Below, one piece after another: positions 9,806-18,003 of a stretch of DNA of 64,000 nucleotides. Position 1 is the first letter of the stretch; each line of letters starts with the position of its first letter. Position numbers and translations under genes: made by a program. The stretch comes from Bradyrhizobium sp. SZCCHNS1050 (GTDB taxonomy: Bacteria; Pseudomonadota; Alphaproteobacteria; Rhizobiales; Xanthobacteraceae), in NCBI RefSeq assembly GCF_032484785.1, contig NZ_JAUETR010000002.1, forward strand, positions 372,001 to 436,000, in the 5' to 3' direction. The notes beneath the pieces are model-generated. The model saw only the letters and a program-made list of their open reading frames with translations. It was not told the DNA's origin and searched no databases.

Positions 9806-9856
9806 GGGTTCGCTAAGCGGTTGTCGACATAGCGGTTTCAGCGTATTCGGAACCCC

Positions 9857-11599
9857 ATGGTCGAGACCTTTGCCCGCCCCCGTTTTGGAGAGCCGCGCGA
9901 GCCGAAGAACCTGGTCAATCCAGGCAATCGGCTGGCGCGGATGATCGATGTCGTCACCGTGAGCCACACCAGGGCGGTGACGTTCCTGCTCGTCTGCGGG
10001 CTGCTGTTGTTCCTGCCGGGCTTCTTCACCATCCCGCCGATCGATCGCGACGAGGCGCGCTTCGCCCAGGCGACCAAGCAGATGGTCGAGAGCGGCGATT
10101 ACGTCGATATCCGCTTCCAGGACGACGTGCGCTACAAGAAGCCAGTCGGCATCTACTGGTTGCAATCGGCTGCGGTCGAGACGGCGTCGGCGATCGGTCT
10201 GCCGCGTGCGCAGCTGCGCATCTGGGTCTACCGCATTCCCTCGCTGATCGGTGCCATCGGCGCGGTGCTGCTGACCTATTGGACCGCGCTCTCCTTCGTG
10301 ACACGGCGCGGCGCCGTGTTCGCCGCCCTGCTGATGTGCTGCTCGGTGCTGCTCGGGGCGGAAGCCCGGCTCGCCAAGACCGACGCGATGCTGCTGTTCA
10401 CCGTGGTGGCTGCGATGGGTGCGCTGGCCCGCGTGTATCTGTCGTGGCAGCGCGGCGAGGATCCGGTGCATCCACCGTGGGGACCGCCTGCGATCTTCTG
10501 GACGGCGCTCGCCGGCGGCATCCTGATCAAGGGCCCGCTGATTCTGATGTTCGCAGGACTGACGATCGTGGCGCTGGCGATCATGGATCGTGGTGCCGGC
10601 TGGCTATCGCGTCTGCGCCCTCTATGGGGACTGATGTGGATGCTGGTGCTGGTGCTGCCCTGGTTCGTGCTGATCTTCCTGCGCGCCGGCGACACCTTCT
10701 TCGCCGATTCCGTCGGCGGCGACATGCTGAGCAAGATCGGCGCCCAGGAGTCGCACGGCGCACCGCCGGGACTTTATCTGCTGCTGTTGTTCATCACCTT
10801 CTGGCCCGGCGCGCCGCTGGCCGCTATGGCGGCGCCTGCGGTATGGCGCGCGCGGCGCGAGCCGGGGGCGCAGTTCCTGCTGGCCTGGCTGCTGCCGTCC
10901 TGGGTCGTGTTCGAGGCCGTCCTGACCAAGCTGCCGCATTATGTGCTGCCGCTCTATCCGGCAATCGCCATCCTCACCGTGGGCGCGCTGGAGCGGCGGG
11001 TGCTGGCGCGCAACTGGCTGCGGCGCGGCGCCGCCTGGTGGTTCGCGATTCCCGCCATCACATCGGTGGTGGCCGTGATCGGCGCCATCATCGTCACGCA
11101 CCAGCCGGTGTTCCTGGCCTGGCCGTTCGTGGCGGCGTCGCTGATTTTCGGCCTGTTCGCCTGGTGGCTCTATGACGACGGCCGTGCCGAGCGCTCGCTC
11201 TTGAATGCCGGCGTGGCGGCGATGTTCCTGGCGTTCGTGGTGTATGGCGCCGTGCTGCCGGCGCTGACACCGCTGTTTCCCAGCGCGGAGATTGCGCGCG
11301 CGCTGCGCAACGTGGTCTGCGTCGGGCCGAAGGCGGCAGCGGCAGGTTTCCACGAACCTAGCCTCGTGTTCATGACAGGAACCTCGACGCAGCTCACCGA
11401 CGGCTCGGGGGCGGCCGACTTCCTCAACCATGGCGCGTGCCGCTTCGCGCTTGTCGAGCAGCGCACCGAACGGGCGTTCGTGCAGCGCGCCGAGGCCATC
11501 GGGCTGCGCTACAACGTCGCCAAGCGCATCGACGGCTACAACATCTCGCAAGGCCGCCCGGTCTCGATTGCGATCTATCGTTCGGAAGGCACCGAGTAG
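9857..11599 (+). CDS. ArnT/GT83-like polyprenyl-phosphate-dependent glycosyltransferase
   Basis: A 580-residue polytopic inner-membrane protein. After the first helix it has the GT83 motif IDRDEARFAQATKQM, with the acidic DRDE expected to coordinate metal or activate the acceptor, then KKPVGIYWLQ. About ten further membrane helices follow, and a soluble C-terminal periplasmic domain starts near residue 470. ArnT relatives transfer a sugar from a polyprenyl-phosphate carrier to lipid A or another envelope acceptor. The stop is followed directly by the ATG of a PAP2 phosphatase. A family-2 glycosyltransferase and a LAB_N protein, the usual makers and handlers of the lipid-linked donor, lie downstream. 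Sugar and acceptor cannot be read from sequence; galacturonate or mannose on rhizobial lipid A are reasonable guesses. Confidence 0.85.
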   Translation: MVETFARPRFGEPREPKNLVNPGNRLARMIDVVTVSHTRAVTFLLVCGLLLFLPGFFTIPPIDRDEARFAQATKQMVESGDYVDIRFQDDVRYKKPVGIYWLQSAAVETASAIGLPRAQLRIWVYRIPSLIGAIGAVLLTYWTALSFVTRRGAVFAALLMCCSVLLGAEARLAKTDAMLLFTVVAAMGALARVYLSWQRGEDPVHPPWGPPAIFWTALAGGILIKGPLILMFAGLTIVALAIMDRGAGWLSRLRPLWGLMWMLVLVLPWFVLIFLRAGDTFFADSVGGDMLSKIGAQESHGAPPGLYLLLLFITFWPGAPLAAMAAPAVWRARREPGAQFLLAWLLPSWVVFEAVLTKLPHYVLPLYPAIAILTVGALERRVLARNWLRRGAAWWFAIPAITSVVAVIGAIIVTHQPVFLAWPFVAASLIFGLFAWWLYDDGRAERSLLNAGVAAMFLAFVVYGAVLPALTPLFPSAEIARALRNVVCVGPKAAAAGFHEPSLVFMTGTSTQLTDGSGAADFLNHGACRFALVEQRTERAFVQRAEAIGLRYNVAKRIDGYNISQGRPVSIAIYRSEGTE

Positions 11600-12391
11600 A
11601 TGTCGGCGCCAGACACGCCCTCGCTGTCGTCAGGCTATCTCGCCCAGCTCGCGCTGGTCGGCAAATTCTCGTTCGGCCGGCTGGTTCGGCGGCCGCAGAC
11701 CGCGCCGGACGCTGCGGGCCGGCAACGCCTGCAACGCGAGCTTCTCCTGCTCGGTGCCATCGGCCTGAGTGTGGTCTCGGTGCTGATGTTCACCTTCGAT
11801 GCCTACGAAATCGGGCTGATGCCGGCGCGTGGAACACCGAGCCTGTGGCCGGTGCGCATCATCACCGAATTCGGCCAGGACGAATACGTGCTGGGACTGC
11901 TGGCAGTGGGGGTCGTCGCGACGATCCTGATCGCGCCGTTGTGGCCTGAGGCTTCGCGCAGCCGCCTTCTGAACTTTGCGACGCATGTTCAGTTTTTCTT
12001 CTTCGCGGTTCTGCTCTCCGTGCTATCGGCCCAGGTGTTGAAATATATCATCGGGCGCGGCCGTCCCTTCGTCGGCGGCAAGGCCAACGCGTTCAATTTC
12101 GAACCCTTCAACGGCACGCCGGCCTATTTCAGCATGCCGTCGGCGCATGCGGTGACCGCCTTCGCGCTCGCATTCGCCATTGCGGCCGTCTGGTCGCGGC
12201 TGCGGATACCAATGTTCATCTATGCCATCGTGATTGCCCTGAGTCGGCTGGTGCTGCTGGCGCATCATCCAAGCGATGTGGTCGCCGGCGCCGTGGTCGG
12301 ATTGGCCTGCGCCATGCTGGTCCGCTACTGGTTCGCAGCACGACGGCTGGGCTTTCGCCTGGGCAAGGACGGCCAAATCGTACCGCGCTAA
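11600..12391 (+). CDS. PAP2-family membrane phosphatase
   Basis: 263 residues with several membrane helices and the three PAP2 signatures: KYIIGRGRP, PSAHAVT (canonical PSGH with Ala for Gly) and SRLVLLAHHPSDVVAG, which contribute the conserved Lys, Arg, His and Asp of the phosphatase site. The ATG abuts the stop of the ArnT-like gene, so translation is coupled. Family members dephosphorylate lipid A (LpxE/LpxF-type), undecaprenyl pyrophosphate or phosphatidylglycerol phosphate. Next to a lipid A-type transferase, removal of a lipid phosphate or recycling of the polyprenyl carrier is the likely job (inference). Confidence 0.85.
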   Translation: MSAPDTPSLSSGYLAQLALVGKFSFGRLVRRPQTAPDAAGRQRLQRELLLLGAIGLSVVSVLMFTFDAYEIGLMPARGTPSLWPVRIITEFGQDEYVLGLLAVGVVATILIAPLWPEASRSRLLNFATHVQFFFFAVLLSVLSAQVLKYIIGRGRPFVGGKANAFNFEPFNGTPAYFSMPSAHAVTAFALAFAIAAVWSRLRIPMFIYAIVIALSRLVLLAHHPSDVVAGAVVGLACAMLVRYWFAARRLGFRLGKDGQIVPR

Positions 12392-12484
12392 AGGGGTTGA
12401 TAGGCGGCCCCAAGCCCCATAATAAGCCTCCGCCGCATCGCCCGGGGCAGGAACCGGTCCAGTCACGCCATCGCGAGTCTCATC

Positions 12485-13222
12485 TTGTCGACCGAAACCC
12501 CCGTTGCCGTCTCCATCGTCGTTCCCGTGCGCAACGAGGCCGGCAACATCACGCCCCTGATCACCGAGATCGCGGCCGCGCTCGACGGTCTCTGGGCCTA
12601 TGAGATCATCTACGTCAACGACGGCTCGACCGATGACACCGCGCAACGGCTCGCCGAGGAGATGGCGCGGCGGCCGAACCTGCGCGTGCTGCGCCATGAG
12701 AAGTCGTCCGGGCAATCGGCGGCCGTCAGAAGCGGCATCCGCGCGGCCCACGGCGCGATGGTTGCGACGCTGGACGGCGACGGGCAGAACAATCCCGCCT
12801 TCCTGCCCGACCTCATCGCTGCGCTCGAAAAGGGCGGGGCGGGTGTCGGCCTCGTCGCAGGCCAGCGCGTCGGTCGCAAGGACACCGGCTTCAAGAAACT
12901 GCAATCGCGGCTTGCCAACAAGATCCGCAATGCGGTGCTGCATGACGGCACCCGCGATACCGGCTGCGGCCTCAAGGCGGTCCGCCGCGACGTCTTCCTG
13001 ATGATGCCGTATTTCGATGGTCTGCACCGCTTCCTTCCCGCCCTGGTGCGGCGTGAGGGCTACGACATCGCCTACATCGACGTGACAGATCGACCCCGGC
13101 ACTCCGGTGTCTCGAACTACGGGTTCTTCGACCGGCTCTGGATCGGGATCATGGATCTCGCCGGCGTGTGGTGGCTGATCCGCCGCAAGAAGCCGACGCC
13201 GGTTGTGATCGAGGTAAAGTAA
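12485..13222 (+). CDS. Family 2 glycosyltransferase, polyprenyl-phosphate sugar synthase type
   Basis: 245 residues starting at a TTG (no ATG in frame nearby). It has the GT-A fold motifs SIVVPVRNEAGNI, YVNDGSTDDT (nucleotide-sugar binding), LDGDGQNNP (DXD-like) and RHSGVSNYG with the RKKP tail, as in dolichol-phosphate-mannose synthase and ArnC-type enzymes. It would load a nucleotide-activated sugar onto a polyprenyl phosphate on the cytoplasmic face. No C-terminal membrane anchor pair is present. The next gene, a LAB_N membrane protein, overlaps its stop codon. GT2, LAB_N and ArnT-like genes together resemble the rhizobial systems that build and use dodecaprenyl-phosphate-galacturonate, which is an inference from arrangement. 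Confidence 0.88.
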   Translation: MSTETPVAVSIVVPVRNEAGNITPLITEIAAALDGLWAYEIIYVNDGSTDDTAQRLAEEMARRPNLRVLRHEKSSGQSAAVRSGIRAAHGAMVATLDGDGQNNPAFLPDLIAALEKGGAGVGLVAGQRVGRKDTGFKKLQSRLANKIRNAVLHDGTRDTGCGLKAVRRDVFLMMPYFDGLHRFLPALVRREGYDIAYIDVTDRPRHSGVSNYGFFDRLWIGIMDLAGVWWLIRRKKPTPVVIEVK

Positions 13223-13560
13223 TGCTGATTCAATTCGGGCAGGCGTTCAGCAACTATCTCTACGACATCTTCATCGCCAAATTCGATTTCTGGCTGGTGT
13301 TCGGCCTCGCCGCCCAACTGGCCTTCGCCGCGCGCTTCCTTGTGCAGTGGATCGCCAGCGAGCGCGCGGGCAAGAGCGTGGTGCCCCTTGCCTTCTGGTT
13401 CTTCTCGATCGGCGGCGGCCTCATGACGCTGATCTATGGTCTCGTCAAACGCGAGCCGGTCATCATCTTCGGCCAGTTGCTGTCGAACATCATCTACGTC
13501 CGCAACGTGATGCTGATCTTCAAGAACCGTCAGCGCGAGTCGCAGACGCTGAGCAATTGA
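13222..13560 (+). CDS. LAB_N (lipid A biosynthesis N-terminal) domain membrane protein
   Basis: 112 residues, start ATG overlapping the TAA of the GT2 gene (TAATG). Three predicted membrane helices; key features are LVFGLAAQLAFAARFLVQW, the conserved ASERAGKSVVP, a WFFSIGGG helix, and FGQLLSNIIYVRN near the C-terminus. This small domain typifies the LAB_N family, often paired with polyprenyl-phosphate glycosyltransferases. The role is not firmly established; handling or flipping of the lipid-linked sugar is plausible. The tight overlap with the transferase argues that the two act together. Confidence 0.85.
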   Translation: MLIQFGQAFSNYLYDIFIAKFDFWLVFGLAAQLAFAARFLVQWIASERAGKSVVPLAFWFFSIGGGLMTLIYGLVKREPVIIFGQLLSNIIYVRNVMLIFKNRQRESQTLSN

Positions 13561-13625
13561 CCGGAGCGGGCTTCAGGTTCACAGGGCGGATGTGCCGTCG
13601 CCCGTTCGTGGGGCCGTCCTGCGCC

Positions 13626-15329
13626 TCAGCGCGGCAGCGGCCGGGCTGAGGACCGGGGCAGGGGCACGGGCACGGTGGTCGCCACGCTGTCAGCCGCCTC
13701 GCCGCGGCGCGTCGCAACTTCGCCGGCGGCATCGAGCACAGGATAGGCGACCGAACAGATGTGTGAGTGGATCCGCCTGAGGTCACGCAGCACGTCGAGA
13801 TGCAGTGAGGTGGTTTCGAGCGTCTCCGAGCGGCCGTCGCGCAGACGTTCGAGGTGCCGCTCGGTCGCGCCGAGCTCGGCGTTGCGGAGCTCGGCTTTCT
13901 GATCGAGCAATTGGTGCGCCTGCTGCGCATCGCCGGACATGAAGATGCCGAACGCGACGCGGAGCGCCTCCATGATCTGGCGGTGAAAGGCCTGCAGCTC
14001 GTCGGCCCCCTCCGCGGAGAATTGGAACCTGCGCTTGATCTTCTTGGTTGCGAGCTCGCTCAGGTTCTTGTCGATGATGTCGCCGATGTGTTCGAGGTTG
14101 ATCGCGAAGGAGATGATCTCCATCGCCCGCTTGCCCTCGCGATCGTCCAGGCTGCCCCGCGTCAGCTTGGTGATGTAAAGCTTGATGGCTTCGTCGAGCC
14201 GGTCGACGACATTGTCCGCGCGTGACACCTGATCCACGAGGCCACGGTCGTTGGTCATCATCGCGGTCATGACATTGCGCAACATGGTCTCGACCAGATC
14301 GCCCATGCGCAGCGCCTCGCGCGCCGCGTCCGCAAGCGCCAGCGACGGTGTCTCCAGCGCGGTCTCGTCGAGGTAGCGCGGCTTGGCGGGATCGACTTCG
14401 GCCGGGCGGTCGGGGAACAGTCTGACGAGCAGCTTCTCGATGCTGCCGAGCAGACCGATGAAGACCAGCGCCGTGCCGAGGTTGAATGCCATGTGAAACT
14501 GCGCGGTCAGCTTCGACAGATCCGGCTGCCATTGCTGCAGCTGAGCCGCGAGCGGATGCAGGAAGGGTGCGATCAGCGCGACGCCGATGATGCGGTTGAG
14601 GAGATTGCCGACGGGCAGGCGATAGCTCGCGGGATTGTCGCGCCGGGCGCCCTCGAACACCGGGTTGACGGCGCTGCCGAGATTGGCCCCGAGCACCAGT
14701 GCCATGGCCGCATCGGCCGTGATGAAATGCGCATAGGCCAGCGACATCACCAGCAGCACGCTCGCGACGCTGGAATGCACGATCCAGGTGACGGCGGCGC
14801 CGAAGATGATGCACAGCGTGACGTCGGCGGTGATCGCCTGCATGAACACGCGCATCGCCGGCGCCTCCTCGGCCGGCGCGAGCGTGTCGATCAGGATATG
14901 GAGCGACAGCAGCATCAGGCCGAGGCCGATCGACACCCGGCCGAGATCCTTGATGCGCGATCGCGGCCCGCTGCGGAACGCCACCAGGCCGAGCACGAAC
15001 AGGATCGGCGCGACGGCCGCGACGTTGAACGACAGCACCTGGACGATCAGCGTGGTGCCGATATTGGCGCCCAGCATGATCGCCATCGCGGGGATCAGGC
15101 CGACGAGGCCTTCCGCAGCAAAGGAGGTGGTGATGAGCGCCGTTGCCGTGCTGCTCTGGAGAAGCGCGGTGAGGCCGAGTCCGGCCGCGAGGGCGCTGAA
15201 ACGGTTCCGCAGCGCTCGCGACAGCAGCAGCCTGAGATCCGGGCCGAAGGCGCGCAGGATGCCGCTGTGGACCATGTGAAGGCCCCACAGCAGCAGCGCC
15301 ACGCCACCCATCAGATCGAGCAGAACCAT
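13626..15329 (-). CDS. Na/Pi cotransporter family protein with PhoU-like C-terminus
   Basis: 567 residues. The N-terminal half holds two inverted transport repeats marked by LLQSSTATA and VHSSVASV, with GANIGTT and GANLGSAVNP, the defining motifs of the NptA/YjbB PNaS family. The C-terminal part (about 330-540) is alpha-helical with two PhoU-type helical bundles (ALRMGDLVETMLRN, IDKNLSELATKKIKRR). It is predicted to couple phosphate movement to sodium in the inner membrane; E. coli YjbB mainly exports phosphate. No Pho box was identified upstream. It is convergent with the LAB_N gene. Confidence 0.88.
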   Translation of the reverse strand: MVLLDLMGGVALLLWGLHMVHSGILRAFGPDLRLLLSRALRNRFSALAAGLGLTALLQSSTATALITTSFAAEGLVGLIPAMAIMLGANIGTTLIVQVLSFNVAAVAPILFVLGLVAFRSGPRSRIKDLGRVSIGLGLMLLSLHILIDTLAPAEEAPAMRVFMQAITADVTLCIIFGAAVTWIVHSSVASVLLVMSLAYAHFITADAAMALVLGANLGSAVNPVFEGARRDNPASYRLPVGNLLNRIIGVALIAPFLHPLAAQLQQWQPDLSKLTAQFHMAFNLGTALVFIGLLGSIEKLLVRLFPDRPAEVDPAKPRYLDETALETPSLALADAAREALRMGDLVETMLRNVMTAMMTNDRGLVDQVSRADNVVDRLDEAIKLYITKLTRGSLDDREGKRAMEIISFAINLEHIGDIIDKNLSELATKKIKRRFQFSAEGADELQAFHRQIMEALRVAFGIFMSGDAQQAHQLLDQKAELRNAELGATERHLERLRDGRSETLETTSLHLDVLRDLRRIHSHICSVAYPVLDAAGEVATRRGEAADSVATTVPVPLPRSSARPLPR

Positions 15330-15448
15330 GATTCCCGTTCGTTCCCGCTTGTCTTCAGACCAAGGCTACGCCCAATCGGCCGGGGATCAACGCCAATTTG
15401 GCGGCCCCGGTTGCCCGATCGCGCGGCGCTCCGCCCCTGCAGGCGTGG

Positions 15449-16642
15449 TCAAGCGGCGTTGAACGCGGCAAAGCCGCGATCGAGATCGGCCTTGAGATCC
15501 TCGGTATTCTCGAGACCGATGTGCAGCCGCAATGTCGGACCGCCGGGTGCCCATGTGGTCGCCGTACGGTAGCTTGCGCAGTCGAACGGGATCGCCAGGC
15601 TCTCGAAGCCGCCCCAGGAATAGCCCATGCCGAACAGCGTGAGCGTGTCGAGCATGGCGTCGACGGCGGCCTGCGCCTTTGGTTGCAGCACGATGCTGAA
15701 CAGGCCGGAGGCGCCGGTGAAATCGCGCTTCCAGATCGCGTGCCCCGGATGGCTCTCCAGCGCGGGATGCAGCACCTCGATCACCTCAGGACGCGCGGCG
15801 AGCCAGCGCGCCATCTCCAGGCCTGACCGGTGATGCTGCGCCAGGCGCACGCCAAGCGTCCGTACGCCGCGCAAGGCCAGGAACACGTCGTCCGGTCCGG
15901 CGCAGACGCCGAGCAGGCGGATGCCCTCGGAGATCAGCGGCCACGCCTTCGCATTGGCCGAAATCGTCCCGAACATGATGTCGGAGTGGCCGCCGATATA
16001 TTTGGTGGCCGCCTGCATGCTGATGTCGACGCCCTGATCGAGGGAGCGATGGTAGAGCGGCGTCGCCCAGGTGTTGTCGTCGATGACCAGCGCGCCGTGC
16101 GCATGCGCAACCGCGGCAATGACGGGGATGTCCGGCATTTCGAAGGACTGCGAGCCCGGCGCCTCGACAACCACCGCGCGTGTATTCGGTTTGAGCAGTT
16201 GCTCAATTCCTGCGCCGATCAAGGGGTCGAAATAGGTCGTCTCGACGCCATAGCGTGCCAGCATGCCGTTGCAGAAATTGCGGGTTGGACGATAGATGCT
16301 ATCGCACACCAGAACGTGGTCGCCGGCCTTGAGCACCGACAGCAGGGTGGTCGAGATGGCGCCGAGGCCTGACGGCGCGATGCCGACGCCGGCGCATTGC
16401 GGCCCCTCGAGCGCCATCAGCACTTGCTGCAGCGCCTTCGTGGTCGGGGTGCCGTGGCGGCCGTACTGGAATTCGCCGCGGTGTGCATGCAGATCTTCAG
16501 CCGTTGGATACAGGACCGTTGAACCATGAACGACAGGAGGATTCACGAATCCGTGCTGCGCTTTCGTGTCCCGCCCCGCCGTGACCAGCCGTGTCTCGAC
16601 GTTTTGTCGCACCGCCGCAGCGGGGTCGTTCGATGATGCCAT
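15449..16642 (-). CDS. metC: Cystathionine beta-lyase
   Basis: 397-residue PLP enzyme of the Cys/Met metabolism family. The PLP lysine sits in SMQAATKYIGGHSDIMFG. Other family motifs are YGRHGTPTT (Tyr and Arg contacting the cofactor phosphate of the neighbouring subunit), GLGAIST, DDNTWATPLYHRS and the C-terminal RLHIGLENTEDLKADLDRGF. It converts cystathionine to homocysteine, pyruvate and ammonia in methionine synthesis. The overall pattern, including NTWATP and the RLAQHHRSG segment, fits MetC better than gamma-synthase. Divergent from aapJ, with a shared 316-bp control region. Confidence 0.9.
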   Translation of the reverse strand: MASSNDPAAAVRQNVETRLVTAGRDTKAQHGFVNPPVVHGSTVLYPTAEDLHAHRGEFQYGRHGTPTTKALQQVLMALEGPQCAGVGIAPSGLGAISTTLLSVLKAGDHVLVCDSIYRPTRNFCNGMLARYGVETTYFDPLIGAGIEQLLKPNTRAVVVEAPGSQSFEMPDIPVIAAVAHAHGALVIDDNTWATPLYHRSLDQGVDISMQAATKYIGGHSDIMFGTISANAKAWPLISEGIRLLGVCAGPDDVFLALRGVRTLGVRLAQHHRSGLEMARWLAARPEVIEVLHPALESHPGHAIWKRDFTGASGLFSIVLQPKAQAAVDAMLDTLTLFGMGYSWGGFESLAIPFDCASYRTATTWAPGGPTLRLHIGLENTEDLKADLDRGFAAFNAA

Positions 16643-16826
16643 TCGCGTGTCTTTTCTCTTTGAACCTGCCGGGATAGCTGGAAATCAGGCCGCACTGCGG
16701 TCGTTAATAACAGAATGCAGAACAGGCCCGTCAACCCCTTGACCCGGACCGCCAGTCGTTCTGTGATGCCGGCGCAATTCGATCGCTGCACGTTGAGGGG
16801 CTTGCCGCGATTTCCGCTTCATCTCG

Positions 16827-16849
16827 CATGCACGGCTCCGTCGTGCATG
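16827..16849. repeat. Inverted repeat upstream of aapJ, possible regulator site
   Basis: Perfect 8-bp arms CATGCACG and CGTGCATG are separated by 7 bp. The half-site TGCAC recalls the NtrC box, but the spacing between TGCAC and GTGCA is 9 here, against 7 in the classical NtrC site. It lies 16-38 bp upstream of the sigma-54 -24 element, closer than usual for an enhancer. It is a candidate operator only. The rest of the metC-aapJ interval shows nothing else I recognise. Confidence 0.4.
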
Positions 16850-16864
16850 GCGCGCGCCATATTC

Positions 16865-16881
16865 TTGGTATGGCGTTTGCA
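16865..16881 (+). promoter_or_regulatory. Sigma-54 (RpoN) promoter of aapJQMP
   Basis: TTGGTATGGCGTTTGCA matches the -24/-12 consensus (YTGGCACGRNNNTTGCW) at all but two defined positions. The invariant GG is at 16867-16868 and GC at 16879-16880, exactly 12 bases apart. Transcription would start near 16892, about 67 bases before the aapJ ATG. It fits known Ntr control of the rhizobial general amino acid permease. Confidence 0.65.
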
Positions 16882-16958
16882 GAGGCGGATTCAGGTCGGC
16901 CCCTCCTACGCGCTGAGATTCATCGCTCCCCAAGGACGACCCGCGAAAGGCTGTATTT

Positions 16959-17975
16959 ATGAAACGCGTCACTCTGGCTCTTACTCTTGCTCTCGCCCCG
17001 GTGCTGGCGAGCGTCGGCGCCCAGGCCGAAACGCTCAAGACCGTCAAGGATCGCGGCATGCTCGCCTGCGGCGTCAGCCAGGGCCTTCCTGGCTTCTCGG
17101 CGCCCGACGACAAGGGCAACTGGACCGGGCTCGACGTCGACGTTTGCCGCGCCATTGCCGCCGCGATCTTCAACGATCCGACCAAGGTCAAGTTCGTTCC
17201 ACTGTCCGCCAAGGATCGCTTTACTGCACTGCAGTCGGGCGAGATCGACGTGCTGTCGCGCAACACCACCTGGACCCTGTCGCGTGACACCTCGCTGGGC
17301 GCCAATTTCGCCGGCGTGACCTATTACGACGGCCAGGGCTTCATGGTGAAGAAGGCCCTGAAGGTCAATTCGGCGCTCGAGCTCAACAGCGCCTCGATCT
17401 GCGTGCAGACCGGCACGACGACTGAGCAGAACCTCGCCGACTACTTCAAGGCCAACAAGATGAAGTACGAGGTGATCGCATTCGCCGGCCAAGACGAGAC
17501 CATCAAGGCGTACGAATCTGGCCGTTGCGACGTCTTCACGACCGACGTTTCCGGCCTCTACGCCGAGCGGCTGAAGCTCGCCAATCCGGCCGATCACGTG
17601 GTGCTGCCGGAAGTGATCTCGAAGGAGCCGTTGGGCCCGATGGTCCGCCATGGCGACGACCAGTGGTTCGACATCGTCAAGTGGACCTTGTTCGGGCTGG
17701 TGACGGCCGAGGAGCTCGGCGTGACGCAGGCGAACGTCGATGAAATGGCCAAGTCGGACAAGCCGGAGTTCAAGCGCGCCTTCGGCACCGACGGCAATCT
17801 CGGCGAGCAGCTCGGCCTCACCAAGGACTGGTTCTACCGGATCGTGAAAGCGGTCGGAAACTACGGCGAGATGTATGATCGCAACGTCGGCGCCGGCTCC
17901 AAGCTGCAGATCGCGCGCGGTCTGAACCAGCTCTGGAACAAGGGCGGCCTGCAATACGCGCCGCCGATCCGCTGA
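16959..17975 (+). CDS. aapJ: General L-amino acid ABC transporter, periplasmic binding protein
   Basis: 338 residues with a signal peptide (MKRVTLALTLALAPVLASVGAQA, then ETLKTV). The mature protein has SBP_bac_3 features: VKDRGMLACGVSQGLPGFS, the cofactor-type segment GLDVDVCRAIAAAIF, the ligand-site stretch IDVLSRNTTWTLSRD, and CVQTGTTTEQN. The length and the GVSQGLPGFS start are characteristic of AapJ, which captures many L-amino acids and delivers them to AapQM. It is the first gene of aapJQMP, 28 bp before aapQ, behind the sigma-54 promoter. Confidence 0.95.
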   Translation: MKRVTLALTLALAPVLASVGAQAETLKTVKDRGMLACGVSQGLPGFSAPDDKGNWTGLDVDVCRAIAAAIFNDPTKVKFVPLSAKDRFTALQSGEIDVLSRNTTWTLSRDTSLGANFAGVTYYDGQGFMVKKALKVNSALELNSASICVQTGTTTEQNLADYFKANKMKYEVIAFAGQDETIKAYESGRCDVFTTDVSGLYAERLKLANPADHVVLPEVISKEPLGPMVRHGDDQWFDIVKWTLFGLVTAEELGVTQANVDEMAKSDKPEFKRAFGTDGNLGEQLGLTKDWFYRIVKAVGNYGEMYDRNVGAGSKLQIARGLNQLWNKGGLQYAPPIR

Positions 17976-18003
17976 TCACTGCACGATAGCGGGGCTGCGG
18001 CGA

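Noticed and set aside
16827..16849. Bona fide NtrC enhancer
   Set aside because: Half-sites are 2 bp too far apart and the site is too close to the sigma-54 promoter; kept only as an inverted repeat.
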